Assembly (NCBI RefSeq): GCF_001039355.2
Contig: NW_019773703.1
Location: 287,136 to 350,259 of the forward strand
Source: Lingula anatina
Lineage: Eukaryota; Brachiopoda; Lingulata; Lingulida; Lingulidae
Direction: 5' to 3'
Length of the DNA: 63,124 nt
Made by a program: the position numbers and the translations under genes. Positions 11,140 to 22,867 of the stretch are shown here, piece by piece (position 1 is the first letter of the stretch; every line of letters begins with the position of its first letter). The notes beneath the pieces were generated by a model. The model ran no database searches, was not told the DNA's origin, and saw only the letters and a program-made list of their open reading frames with translations.

Positions 11140-12413
11140 GACTTTGTTGTGTCAATCTGAAATTTAGAAAAAAAAACTATTTGAATAAAAATGAAGATGA
11201 CGTATGTTTTATGTGAAAATCAGTCATTGGGCTGTCAAGATATCGGTGTCCTTATAAGTAACATCACATAGACCTGATAGAGACCGTCCATAAAATACAC
11301 ATCCACTTCCAAGAGATAATGGCTATTTACAAACGATAACTTTTGACTTAATTCAGTTATCTAAAAGGATTCCAGTGTTCTTGATTTTGAAAATGATTAA
11401 GCTTCAAAATGACTTTTTATAGCTTCTGTAGCTCGCCAGTGGTGACAGTCTCAGAAGCTGCAAATTAAAATTTCACGATTCTAATGAAGTCGCCAACACT
11501 CATTCAAATATTAGAGAAGTTACTGTAAAATAAAAGTAAAGATCATAACCATCGTAACCAAGGGTTGCATTGCATAAACGATAAGTACAGAAGTAAAGTA
11601 ATAACAAGGGAAAATGTATGCAACTTGTGACATTTTGCACGTACATTTTTAATAAAATAGTTAAAAGATTGCGTCGAAAAGAAAGCAAAATGCCCTGATT
11701 TACCAGCACCATTCCTTTGAGCTATGGTCATACAGAGCTGTAAACGAATGATTGATACATACTTCTGACGTCACCAACTGATTATCTTATTCAGCTATCG
11801 TTACTCATGGTAACATTTAAAATAGATTAGGTATCTAACGGACACACATAAAAAAATTGATCACAGTAAACAGACCTTTTTTCAATTGGCTTTATATTTA
11901 AAAGAAACTTAATTTTCCTTTTTGTCATGTTTCAATGAAAATCCTTATCTTTAGTACGTTAAAAAGTTTACCCTGAACCAAGGAACATTACGTCTACCAA
12001 GGACTGCTTAATCAAGTTTACAAATCACAAATGACGCACGTGGACTTTATGTTTGAGGTCAGTTCCCATGACCACGTTGCTTTAGGTACTCGAAATTCAG
12101 AGCAATTTTCTGTCATATTACAAAATGTACTAAAAAAAACTGTCGATGGCAGACTTTGTCATTATGAGTTATGTGTGGAATCGAATAAAGATGTTTGTCA
12201 AAACCAAACAGTAGCATCTGTATAACAAATTAAACCAGGAAGAACTGTGTACACAGGCAACTGAGTTTTGTGGAACATTATTTGAGCGAATCGTTGACTA
12301 AATTTATTCATGTTATTGATAGACCTCTAGTTTCTTTGGTATCACTTCCTGTAACTTAAACCTTTTCTCCGTTAGTCGATCCAAGAATGTAATGAGGCTT
12401 AGGTGCCCCCTGC
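10044..12413. repeat. segmental duplication, copy B
   Basis: Partner of 88-2412 in the same orientation, offset by about 10 kb. It covers exons 1-3 of hillarin-like B with introns and about 1.2 kb of upstream flank. The offset equals the length of gene B plus spacer, as expected from tandem duplication of a whole gene unit. Confidence 0.85.
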
Positions 12414-15230
12414 ACGTACACCCAAGAATTGCTGCTATCTCCAGGCCACACTGTAACAGTACCTCGCTGTTTCAACTATCTTTTAAACTAGGTCTGATTT
12501 TTCAGTAACCCAAAACGCAACCATATTTGCACATGTCACAGATACACTGTCAATCAAGCTATACTCAGTTAAGATCTGTGCTCCCTGATCCTGTAAATAC
12601 AGGAGCCATTTGGAATTAATCGCCTCATATTCGTTGTGTAATAATGATACATTGTAATAAGGGAACATGGTCATAAAACTCACGGGTATTAACAAGTGTC
12701 CTGGCATTATAGTACACACGTACCTTTACTGCCTCATATGACGTAATCGGTCATTTCGTGTCGTTCACAAAAGAACTACTTTGGTTCAACGCCTACTTAA
12801 ACATCATATCAAGTAGATTCTTTACTGAAAAAAAACTAACACCTATTCCAGAAACTTCCCACATAACAATACAGTGAAGACGCTATTCTGGGCTTTATGT
12901 GGGACGCATTCTTGGTAGGTACGTGCGTCCAGTTAATCGAAAGGTGTTAACAAGGCACAAATCAATGACCATCACATGTAATGAGATCAACTACTTACCA
13001 GCCGACTAACTTTCTCGATCAATCCAAGTCAGGTATAAATACATCAAGGCACGGTCAGATGCCTCATTCCATCCTTCAAATTTATCTTCTCCTGCTTAGC
13101 ACGAGTCAACTGTTCACCTTAACCGTAAGTGTGTTATCTCTGTGTATCAGTTCAGCGGTCGGTGTGACACTGTTCGACGCGTTGTGAGCGACGTCACTCA
13201 GTGTAGAGACTCCAGAGACTCATTGTTTTCTTACTGCTCCCCGGCCGTGCCGTTCTGTAAACATTCTACCTTCATGATTAATGCTGTCTCTTTGTGTACC
13301 TGCTGAATGGACAATGGTTGCTACAACAATCGATACACAGTAGAGGTCGCGACTAAACGGGAAGAATAAGCACCCAAATGCATACTGTACTCGAGATCGT
13401 AATCTGTGAAGTCAATGGCTTCCCTTTTAAAAAATTTAATAAACGCACTAGTTTTTGCATATGTATGAAACTGACAGGCAACTAGTGCCACATGACCGTA
13501 ACAGTATTTTAACATTCATACCGTTTACCTTTTTGTTAGAACCCTGTCAGCATAACAGAAGGAACAAAAGTCGATCACATTGTGACTTCGCAAGCGGGCG
13601 ACTTTATGTTGACGACATTTTCTATTATTTTTTAAAAAGTTTTCTGATTTTTTAAAAAAGTGAACCAAGTACTATTGAGACTATTACCTTTTACTGTCAA
13701 CGTGCATATATCCAGTAGTCAAAACAAATACCACAAATTGATGGTCACGCTTTACTTAAATATTTAATCATGTCAGGTACATCTCAGGTATGTACAAATC
13801 ATGTCATGTCCATCGATTTGTGGGTGGCAATTATGTCTTTTTGAGTGATGGGAATATAACAACGTATTCATGTCAACAGAACTCAATAGTTGCCTGGACT
13901 TTGCAATTATAATGAACTCGTATGCGTAGGCACATGCAATCGAGCATTGACTGCGATTCTAGATTTGGTTCTACATGTAGATCTACGCCTATCACACTGG
14001 CATGGATCTGCCCGCAGAAAAATCTTTTTTCCTAAACACGCGTCTGTAAGACCTTTATTTTATTGTTAAAACGAACAAAAAGGTAAAAACTTTTGCAAAC
14101 GAAAAACTATTGTTAAAGGAGACCAAAACAATTAACGAGAAATTAAATTTACCAAGGAAGCATAGATATTCCCCTTTCATTGTGTGTGGATTTCTTTTCT
14201 TCGTATCATCATTATCGTTTTTCCTTTTTTTCCTCCCTTTTTTTACCCTCACTCTCTTTAACACAAGTATAACTGCGTCGCTAAGTTAATGGCAAACTTG
14301 AACAACCATATATGTAGTTAAGAAATTTTCTCACGTGCAAGACGAAAAAAAAAAAAACATGCTGGCGAGGATAATTTCAAATAATATATATTTTTTCTTG
14401 CAGTTGCATTTCTTCAGACGTTACAACGAGATGAACACCTTTGTTCGGGATAGACACAAACTGTCCCAAAATGAGTTCTTGATACGACTCATGACAGCGT
14501 GTTATGTTTGTGAATGCGCGAGAGTGATACTAATAGCTAGGCCCCGTGGACCATTAAATTTACTGTATTTTGCATCAGAAAACCTAGGCTCTGGCGAAGA
14601 AAGATCCGGCATGTTTGGAATCTTAGCATGTGTATACCAGATAAAACTTAATGGCAGCAATTTTAATAAGTAACCCGTGCATATATGAATTTAACGGGGT
14701 AAAAGTTCATCACAAGGGACGCCTTGCCATGTGACGAAGCAGACGGAATGGGATCGTAGTTATTTTCACCGTCACAAGTTTTCTCAGACTAATCAAACGT
14801 TAACTGTTTCACTCATGCAGCAATCAATACAAACCGATCGCCTAGTTACAACCGACTGATTAGATAATAATAATAATAAACAAGAGTTACACAAGTAAGT
14901 TCTGACGCACTTGGTATCGTCTTACCTGCACAATTTAACAGTGCCCTGATTGTGTTAGTTGTGCCACACAACCCACTTTCGTTCAAAACTGTCTGTTCCT
15001 CTGCATGCATTAAAACCGGTGAGAACTGAGAGAACCCTGAACAGCGCCCTTCCCTGTATCATGTAGGTCATGATAGGTTGTGATAAGTTTATTGATTCAC
15101 ATGACACAATTCTAACACGAAGGCCAAGCAGTGATCATTATCAGTCTCCTCTGATCTCTGTCGACACTAAAAACGCTGTCGTACCTGGGGTAAGAGAAAT
15201 AGGCCTACCTTCACATATCACCAGCACATA
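12414..15230. other. spacer between hillarin-like B and the DUF1349 gene
   Basis: Beyond the duplicated flank I see no gene. Open frames of 60-112 codons on both strands (such as 14335-14673) have no recognisable domain and no convincing splice partners. The area should hold the DUF1349 promoter just before 15231. Confidence 0.5.
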
Positions 15231-16847
15231 ATGTCTTCCTCGGGCGATCAGACTTTTATGTCCACATCATTTGCATCTGACCAATTACCTGATGGTCTCA
15301 AGTGGTACACGGAACCCAAGACGTGGAGGACCAAAGCCAGAAACAACAAAGGGTTACTTGCGATCACGGTAACGTATAATACTTCCTATTACTTATTAGA
15401 CCTACTCAGCCTATTAAAATTAGTATAAACTCTTTAATGTTAAAAAGCGTATTGAAAACAAATGGGAGCACTAGAGGGTGTTTATTTGGACTACACTACC
15501 CATTTGAATAAGGTCTTTTGTGCCATCATAAAATACATTATTAATATATTTACTTTTTTATTTATTTATTTTAATAGTTAAAACTTATTTTTGCAATAAT
15601 GATAATTATTGCTGTATTATAATCATAATTTTGTTGCGTCATTGGTATTTTATTTAATCAATTATGCTTTTTTTATAACTTTTCTTCTAGGAGCCCAAAA
15701 CAGACTTCTGGCAAAAGTAAGTCAATTTACTACTGTAACTTTAATTATTACTGCAAATAAATTTGTCTAAATAAATTAAATTTATGGTGCAAATTATCCA
15801 AGTTGTCATCTTGATATTGTGAATCAATTTGGTTGTACGTTGACCTGGTTATGTGATCTCTCTTTACATTATAGGACATACTATGAACCCCTGCTTGTGG
15901 CTGACAATGGACATTTTCTGTACCTTGATGTCAGTCAAGAGAAGGTTGTTATGGAAACAGAATTTGAAATAAAATCTAGTGACCAGTTTGACCAGGTAAT
16001 ACAATGTAGGCTATTCTAATTAGTGCTTCAAGAAATTCATAACCATTCTGACAGTAATTATAATAATGATATGCTTTTTGTGACTGTTCATATTACTTTT
16101 GTTTCTACTTAAAGGGATAATAACTTCATTTTTTCTGAGGGAAATAACAATTACCCTATACCTACCAATGTTTTTTTAATCTGTTCCTGCATTCAAAGTT
16201 TGTCCCTTGTTTTTTCTTTAAAAAAATTTTTTTTTGGTAATAATCAATTAAGAGATTATTACAGAGGGGGGTCATGTGGTCTGGTAGCAAGTACAGATTC
16301 CAGAAAAATTGAAATAACTGCCATTTTGATGGTAATATAGAATTTTTTATTATACTTCTGTGAGTAATATATTTTACTTTTATTGTTTACAATTAATTTA
16401 TTGTGAACTTATATGGATCTCATACGAAGAGTTGTTATCCCTTGAAACTATGATGAGAATATATTGGTTTGATGCTAATTTTAATAATGTTTTATTAATA
16501 TTTCAAGTGTGGTCTCATGGTTCGTACAGACACTCTCCACTGGATCAAATGTGTATGTACACTTTATTTACCATCACACACACAAAATATAAAGTGTTTA
16601 TGTTTGTGATTTGCATGAATCAGTTTGGTACCAGTTTTTTCATATTAAAGGTTGGTCCAGATGCGATCGCTAAAACATGACAGTGGTAGTAATAGCATGA
16701 GTGACAGTAGATACATTTATGTACATTGATAACTTATACTGATACAACAGTAAAAATTGGTATCGAACACATATTGTTGCTGATCAATGCATCACCAGTT
16801 GATATGCCATGTTTCAATTTGAATTCAGTCAACAAATCAATTTTTTT

Positions 16848-16895
<48 letters not shown>

Positions 16896-17583
16896 TTGTT
16901 ATAAATTTGCTGTCATTACTAGGGAATAGAATATGTAGATGGACATCCAGGACTTGGCTGTGTGGTGACCAATGACTTCAGTGATTGGTCAAAGCAGGAC
17001 TGGCAGGGCAACAGACTGTGCCTTAGATTGTACAGGCAAGGAAACTCATATGTGGTACATACATTTTAACATGATGCTTTTTGTTTCTTATAATTTAAAT
17101 GATTGCTATTAATGACAATTAATTAATTTGTATTCTAATAATAAGTTGCTGTTTATTATATGGCAGACAGTAAATACACCTGTTTTTTGTTGTTGGGTCT
17201 TAAAATACCAAAACATTTCTTAATACTGAAATCTAGTAATATGATCTTAGTGATAAGAACCACCTTCTACTGCCACTGTCTACTCAGAATTCATTGCACA
17301 CTTTTCTCTGCAGAGATGGAGCACAGAATTCTGGTTAGACTGATTAGAACGACTCTTTAACCTCAAAAATAAGTTTTTCATGGCTCTAACATTTCAGGTA
17401 GAAAGCAAGCTACCTTCAGATTCAAACTGGAATTTTATACGCATCGCACATTTAGACCATGCTGCCACTGCTACAGTGCAAATGGGCTTGTACTTCTGTT
17501 CTCCAAAATCTGGAGGAGCAGAAATGTACTTCCCACACTTCAGTATGAGACCTACCAAAGGGCACTCGCATGGTGCAGACTGA
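15231..17583 (+). CDS. DUF1349 family protein (concanavalin-A-like fold)
   Basis: Six exons: 15231-15368, 15691-15716, 15875-15995, 16508-16552, 16923-17054, 17398-17583, totalling 648 nt (215 aa) in frame. Family landmarks appear in order: LPDGLKWYTEPKTW near the start, DFWQKTYYEP, FDQCGLMVRTDTLHWIKC (split by an intron), GIEYVDG, VVTNDFSDWS and a C-terminal LYFCSPKSGG stretch. DUF1349 proteins are about 200 aa, widespread in bacteria and fungi, and predicted to adopt a lectin-like beta sandwich; no reaction is established. There is no signal peptide, so a cytosolic location is likely. The 45-nt exon is short but restores the conserved core. The donor after exon 5 (GTACAT) is weak; a shift of three nucleotides would change one residue. 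AATAAA near 18220 may be the poly(A) signal. Confidence 0.87.
16854..16892. repeat. (TA)n microsatellite
   Basis: About 19 TA units in the fourth intron of the DUF1349 gene, some 30 bp before the exon 5 acceptor. It occupies the place where a polypyrimidine tract would normally lie. Confidence 0.95.
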
Positions 17584-17857
17584 TTCATTTTGTCAACTTT
17601 GACTGACTGAATGATTTGATTATATCTGTTGGATGCACACTATTGAGTCTATGAGAATATATCTTAAACTTTGAGTGACTTTACACAAAAGTATGTCAGA
17701 GAAAAAAATTATCTGGTGTGGAAACAGTTTGCTGGTACAGTAGTTCCTGACCACCACGCTATCAAGTTTTAAAAATTCAGAAAAATACATACTATTAGAT
17801 ATAAGATTTAACTAAATAAACATAGGAAAACATGAAAAAATTACGTAGATTATAAGA

Positions 17858-18050
17858 ATAAAGTATTTTTTCAATCAACAGCTAAATAGTGAAATAGTTT
17901 ACCTAGAATATTTTGATGTCTAACAGAGCATTTTCATCAGGGAATGTAATGCGGCTTCTTATCAGGGGATATATATGCTTGAAATATTGGAGGTAAATTA
18001 TTACAGTATTTAACTGTTGATTGAAGATAAAAAAGTTATTTTATTTCTAT
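17858..18050. mobile_element. inverted-repeat MITE
   Basis: The left end carries GTATTTTTTCAATCAACAGC and the right end ACTGTTGATTGAAGATAAAA, which are imperfect inverses. The interior holds TGAAATATTGGAGGTAAATT, like the core of the 7478-7590 element. Two related copies with inverted ends suggest a small non-autonomous DNA transposon. It lies just 3' of the DUF1349 coding region. Confidence 0.5.
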
Positions 18051-18289
18051 AACATAACACAGCCGAAGAAATTCTTTGGCTATGTAATTTATGTTGATAT
18101 GCAAAGTAGGTGTTCATGGGTGGTTATTTTAATACTTCTTATAAAAGTAATTTTTGACAACAATTGTGATGCAACTCTTATAGTAAAGAAGTTTGTTTAA
18201 TTTTCTACTGTGCTGTTAATAAAGAATTATATTATGAAAAATGTCTGTGGGCTTTTTCCACAGTCCAGAAATGTGCCATCAATTAACCA

Positions 18290-18351
18290 GTGACATAGCT
18301 GTGAATACTAGTATTTTGTGAAAAATCAATCTGTGGCTCTGGTAGAGGGTA
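18290..18351. mobile_element. fragment related to the 2549-2748 MITE
   Basis: The tract ending CTCTGGTAGAGGGTA, preceded by CATAGCTGTGAATA and a GTGAAAAATCAATC stretch, matches the right arm of the 2549-2748 element in order and spacing. No matching left arm is visible, so it looks like a truncated or strongly decayed copy. Confidence 0.5.
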
Positions 18352-18987
18352 CTAAAATGAGGCCATTCAATAGATCAGCACCTGTACCATACTTTGTCGG
18401 CACGTGTGGATGGAGCAAACCATGATATGTAAAAATGTAAGAAATAAACATATAGTTTAGAAGTTTACCTTTATTTACAAATATTTCTTTTTTTAACAAG
18501 TTTCACATACATACATAAGACTGCACAGCTTACATGTCACCTTATACTAGTATCTCAAATTATCTAGAACAAATTCAATGGAACATATTTATTTGTTTTG
18601 AGCATTTGCTGCTAAACTGTAATAAATTTCCTGGTGCCAAAGTGTCGAGTTATGCAGTTCAATTTAAATGCATATTATCAGAGTGCAACATAAAGAATCT
18701 CCGCACAAAAAGAAATTATCAAAGGGTTTTCTAATACTCACTTATCATCAAATTATTAATTTTAAAGTAAAAAGAAAAATCACAGATGTACTTATGTAAC
18801 TCTTTTTCACACTTGACTTAAGCCGAGTGCAAGGGTACATGCATTCCTTGTATTGTAATTCAGCATAAAATTACTCTTCTTAATTTCATTATCTAAAAAG
18901 GATGTAACACATATCTGACATGTGTTTGTGATAGGAAGATTTATGATGCCATGTGACATCTCTTGAAAGTTCTGACTTGAACTTCGG

Positions 18988-20309
18988 TTATGTCTCCTTT
19001 CTTATATTCCGTTTAGTTTTCTTTTCCCAATGTGCTTTGTAACTTTTTATTTTTGCTCCCACAGAAAATTCTGCTAGAAAATGTTTGCGGATTTCGGCTC
19101 GTTCCTCTGGTGGTGGCAATAAAGGAAACACTTTATCCTTTTGCCTCAATACAGAAATGTATTGCTGTTGAATAAAAACAGAAAAAGAATGTTATTATAT
19201 ACATAATTAAATTCAATAAAGGCCATGTAACAATAAATGCCTTAATTGCAACAGGTTTTTTTCATAAATTTGTTTTGCTTACCCTTACTTCCCTAAGTTT
19301 ATTTTCCTTAATTATTACATGTACAAAATATAAGAGAAGAAAGACGGATACAAATTAAAATACGTGTTGATCCAGTAACTTCATCATACACATTCAACTA
19401 TGTAAGACAATATACTCAGTATCTACATAGATAATCAAGAATGTGAGCAGTATTTGGAAACACAAATGGCCCACAAAAAACAAGACTTTTTTCAGTTTGT
19501 GTCATTACCTTACCATACTAGTATTTGGTCCTCATACTATTTCATATGAGGACCAAATACTAGTATTTGGTCCTCATATGAAATAATGAAATTTCAAATT
19601 AATAAAAATTATAAAATAAATTTTAAAAAAGTAATTAATACACTTTAATTTTCAAAAGATTATTCTGTATCTATGTATTACCTTACCCAAAATTTTCTGC
19701 AATTTTCAAGATTCTGAAAGTAATCATTGCATCTGGTTCTGTCCTGCAAATTCTTTTGCATGCATATATTCTTCATAAATAACTCCTGAAAAATGTCAAT
19801 AATCAGAATTGTTTACAGTATTCTAATCTACTGGTATACCTGCACAAATCTACATATAGCATTGTCTAAAAAATCAAGATAGAGAAGAAGAGAGGCGCCT
19901 AACACACACACATATTATACAACTTGTGTTAGCTGTCAAATTGTTAAGCCAGGGAGAAAGAATGCTTAGAAACTTGAGACGCCCTACATTCCTCTCTCCC
20001 ATGCCTACACGTGAGCGTAACACTAAGCTTGAAAGTAACACCGAGCTCTTCATATTGCCTCAGTTTTCGACCTTACGTGCTCACGATACCCTTACCAGCG
20101 GTAAGAGTACTGTGACTACGAAAGGATTTACAACTCCTTGGAAGTTGGAGTACGTACACGTAACACTGAGGCAAAGCACTACAACACGTTTGGCCTCTGT
20201 TATTTTTAAATACACCCACCCTCGCACATGGATCAATCGTTTCATCAACATCTCCAACTGTTTGAATATTTTCTTCTATCTTAGGGCCGCCTGATGTGAA
20301 ACTTGACAT
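18988..20309 (-). CDS. CHCHD7: CHCHD7 (COX23-like) twin CX9C mitochondrial protein
   Basis: Three exons (minus): 20220-20309, 19687-19785, 18988-19164, giving 121 aa in frame. The CHCH domain has two CX9C pairs: Cys28-X9-Cys38, spanning the exon 1/2 junction (PCAR|ELFMKNIC), and Cys49-X9-Cys59 (CNDYFQNLENC), followed by RKFW as in vertebrate CHCHD7. Such proteins are imported into the mitochondrial intermembrane space and folded by the MIA40 relay; the family is linked to cytochrome oxidase assembly. The ATG at 20309 has A at -3 and gives an N-terminus of family length; the frame stays open upstream but without another ATG. The lysine-rich C-terminus is longer than I recall for the human protein. 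The gene is head-to-head with the PR/SET-PLAG gene. Confidence 0.92.
19517..19585. repeat. 48-bp perfect palindrome with a third overlapping arm
   Basis: Positions 19538-19585 form a perfect palindrome centred on ACTAGT between 19561 and 19562, with every one of 24 pairs complementary. A further copy of the arm (ACTAGTATTTGGTCCTCATA) lies at 19518-19537, so the arm occurs three times in alternating orientation. It is in the second intron of CHCHD7. No element ends or target duplication are evident. Confidence 0.93.
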
Positions 20310-20489
20310 TTTCCCCGAAATTAGTGATGCCGCTCTCAGTCCTCGCCTTGTAAGCTCTTGAATGACGTCAGGAGGGGTTCCCCAATCCCAGAATGCACTG
20401 TGGGCAATGGCCGCTTGCAGGTGGGACCAGGACAAAGAGAAGAGATCACCTCAATTTTATTCTAAATCTCGTCACAGTTTCTCGGTGCC
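20310..20489. promoter_or_regulatory. shared divergent promoter of CHCHD7 and the PR/SET-PLAG gene, with ZNF143-like site
   Basis: Only about 180 bp separate the CHCHD7 ATG from the first likely transcribed exon of the opposite gene. Near its middle (20387-20405) is TCCCAGAATGCACTGTGGG, which resembles the ZNF143/SBF motif (consensus core TTCCCAGAATGCA...), a common mark of bidirectional animal promoters. GGCAATGGCCGC just beside it could hold a YY1-type GCCAT core on the minus strand. No TATA box is seen. The motif is direct sequence; its function is inferred. Confidence 0.6.
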
Positions 20490-21088
20490 ATGAAGCAGAT
20501 GAAATCACATGAACTCAGAGGTAATTTAAAAGTGCAATTTTGGTCAGTTTTTTATCATCGATGCAATACGTCGATGGCCCAATTTTCCTCTCCCCCCATT
20601 GTGGCCCCCTCAGGAATTCCGTAAAAGAAACTGGGTCAGCCATTGTAAACAAAGTCAGTAGCGAAACAAACCAAAGGCTTCATTGCGGAGTTATGAAGTA
20701 TTGTATCAACATTTTGTCATTAATGGAGAAAATCCAATAAGTACTTGGGGATTCAATCAGTCATGGAAATGTTGTAAAATTGCAACTGTTAGTGATATCA
20801 CTAAAACAATTTTTTGTAAAACTATTTCAAATTTTTATTGGAAATTAGTACTGTACTGTATCTTAGATACAGAATATATCGTTAGTTCATAGTTTTTGTA
20901 AAAAAATGTGCTAGAACCATACTGTATAATTATGATAATAATAATACACCTGCTTAAAAAAGAATACATTTGCACTATTTCAATTTCAATGATCCAACTG
21001 CATCTTAATGTACTGTACCACCGGATAGGACCTCTTCCTTTTTGTTTTCAGATTCATTGTACACACAGAATGCAAGGACATACTAATC
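20490..21088 (+). other. 5' leader of the PR/SET-PLAG gene with a possible upstream ORF
   Basis: A non-coding first exon may end at 20520 (AGAG then GTAATT), joined to an acceptor at 21051 (TTTTGTTTTCAG). If so, an ATG at 20490 opens a 21-codon frame that crosses the junction and stops at 21084-21086, two bases before the main ATG at 21089. Another ATG at about 21070 overlaps the main start out of frame. The exon model is plausible but unproven. Confidence 0.45.
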
Positions 21089-22822
21089 ATGAAAGAATCA
21101 TATAAGCTTACTTCTTATGCAGACATATCATCTAGGGAGGACTTCATGCAGGCACCAAGTGTAACTCCTCTTCACCTCAATGACCCTCAAACTGATGGAT
21201 TTGTATCGTCAGAGGAAATGGATAAAACCTCTCCTATCACATTTGATGACAACTTACTGTGTAAGCTTATACCTGTAATAGTGAAAACACCAATTTTTGA
21301 GATTATGTGAAGTTTAATATGAAATAAAAGATGCCCCTGAAGTGCCCTTTTTCTATCTCTATGATTACTTTGAGATTTAATATAAGTATTCTACTGCAGG
21401 TAAAGTAATCAACAAAGTGTACACAGGATGAACCCCCCCCCAAAAAAAAAAAAATAATAATAATAATAATAAATAGATAAATAAATAAATTTTTATTAAA
21501 CCCTACAAAGGTCCATCAAATTTCAAGAAATTTGTTGGACTTAAATTTCAATATGAGCATGATCATTCCTCAAAGTTTCACTTATCTTGGTTAGTTTGCA
21601 TAAAAGTTATGCTCCAAATGGCCTACATGGCATTTGGAGGCACACTTTCATATGTCACGAAAAATATTGTCAATTACTCAAACACATTCCCATATATTCC
21701 TGTTCATATATATATTTGCGTTTTAATTTCATCATTACAGGGTGTGATGACTGCAGGACAGCATTCTTAGGTAGTTGCCCCACCCATGGTCCACTGTCCA
21801 AGATGAAGGACAAGGTGGTCCCACCCAAGGCCAAGCTTACTCTGCCCTACTGTACCTCCCTCAGGATACTAGAGCTGAGAGCTGGAGACAAGCACAGTAT
21901 GTGGGCTTTATACTTATGAAGATTTGTAAATGAAATGGTTTTCTGGAAACCAGGTGGAGAATAGGAAACATTGTGATATTTTGTGCAGATGATTGTACAC
22001 TATGAAGTTTAACTTTCTCCAGTTACTCTGAAGTACATGAATATTATATGTTGCCTCGCCTAACTTATGCACTACAAGATTACATGATCCAACATGTATA
22101 TATCAATTTGGATACGTATTGGAAATAAATGTTGCCTCACCTAACTTATGCACTTATGTGATTACATGCTCCAACATAAAAACTTTTGATGATACCTCAG
22201 ATATGTTCTTTTTTTTTCACTTTTAAAATTAAAATCATTCTGCTTTTTTAAACAGTCTTTGGGGTTTTTGCAAAAAAGATGATACAAAGAAGAACACAGT
22301 TTGATCATTCTGCTTTTTTAAACAGTCTTTGGGGTTTTTGCAAAAAAGATGATACAAAGAAGAACACAGTTTGGTCCTCTGGAGGCTCCTGTTAGTAGCA
22401 CAGTGCCCAAGGGAAGAGAAGCAGTGTTGACATTAAAGGTAAATATACATGCCCAGTCTTTTCTCATGCTTTTCTAGAATTTACACATGTCATTGCCAGT
22501 TGATATTTTAGGGTTATTAATTAAAGTCCAAAACTTAAACTTAACTGAAAATGTTTGGCAGCATATCTATAGAAAAATTTTTTTCACCACAGATCTTCCA
22601 GTCTGACCCTGAGCTGTTCACTCACTTAGACAACACAGATGAGGCCCAGTGTAACTGGATGATGTATGTGAGACCAGCCTCTCACAGACAGGAACAGAAC
22701 ATGGTAGCTTATCAGTACCAGGGTGGCATCTACTTCTCCACTATTAAGGTGAAGATTTTTTTATTTGTAATTGTGTCTGACTCAGTGTATCATTTATGTG
22801 TAGGGTTATAAATTTGTGTCTC

Positions 22823-22867
<45 letters not shown>

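Noticed and set aside
14335-14673. 112-codon frame in the spacer before the DUF1349 gene
   Set aside because: Composition looks like translated non-coding DNA, and no family is recognised.
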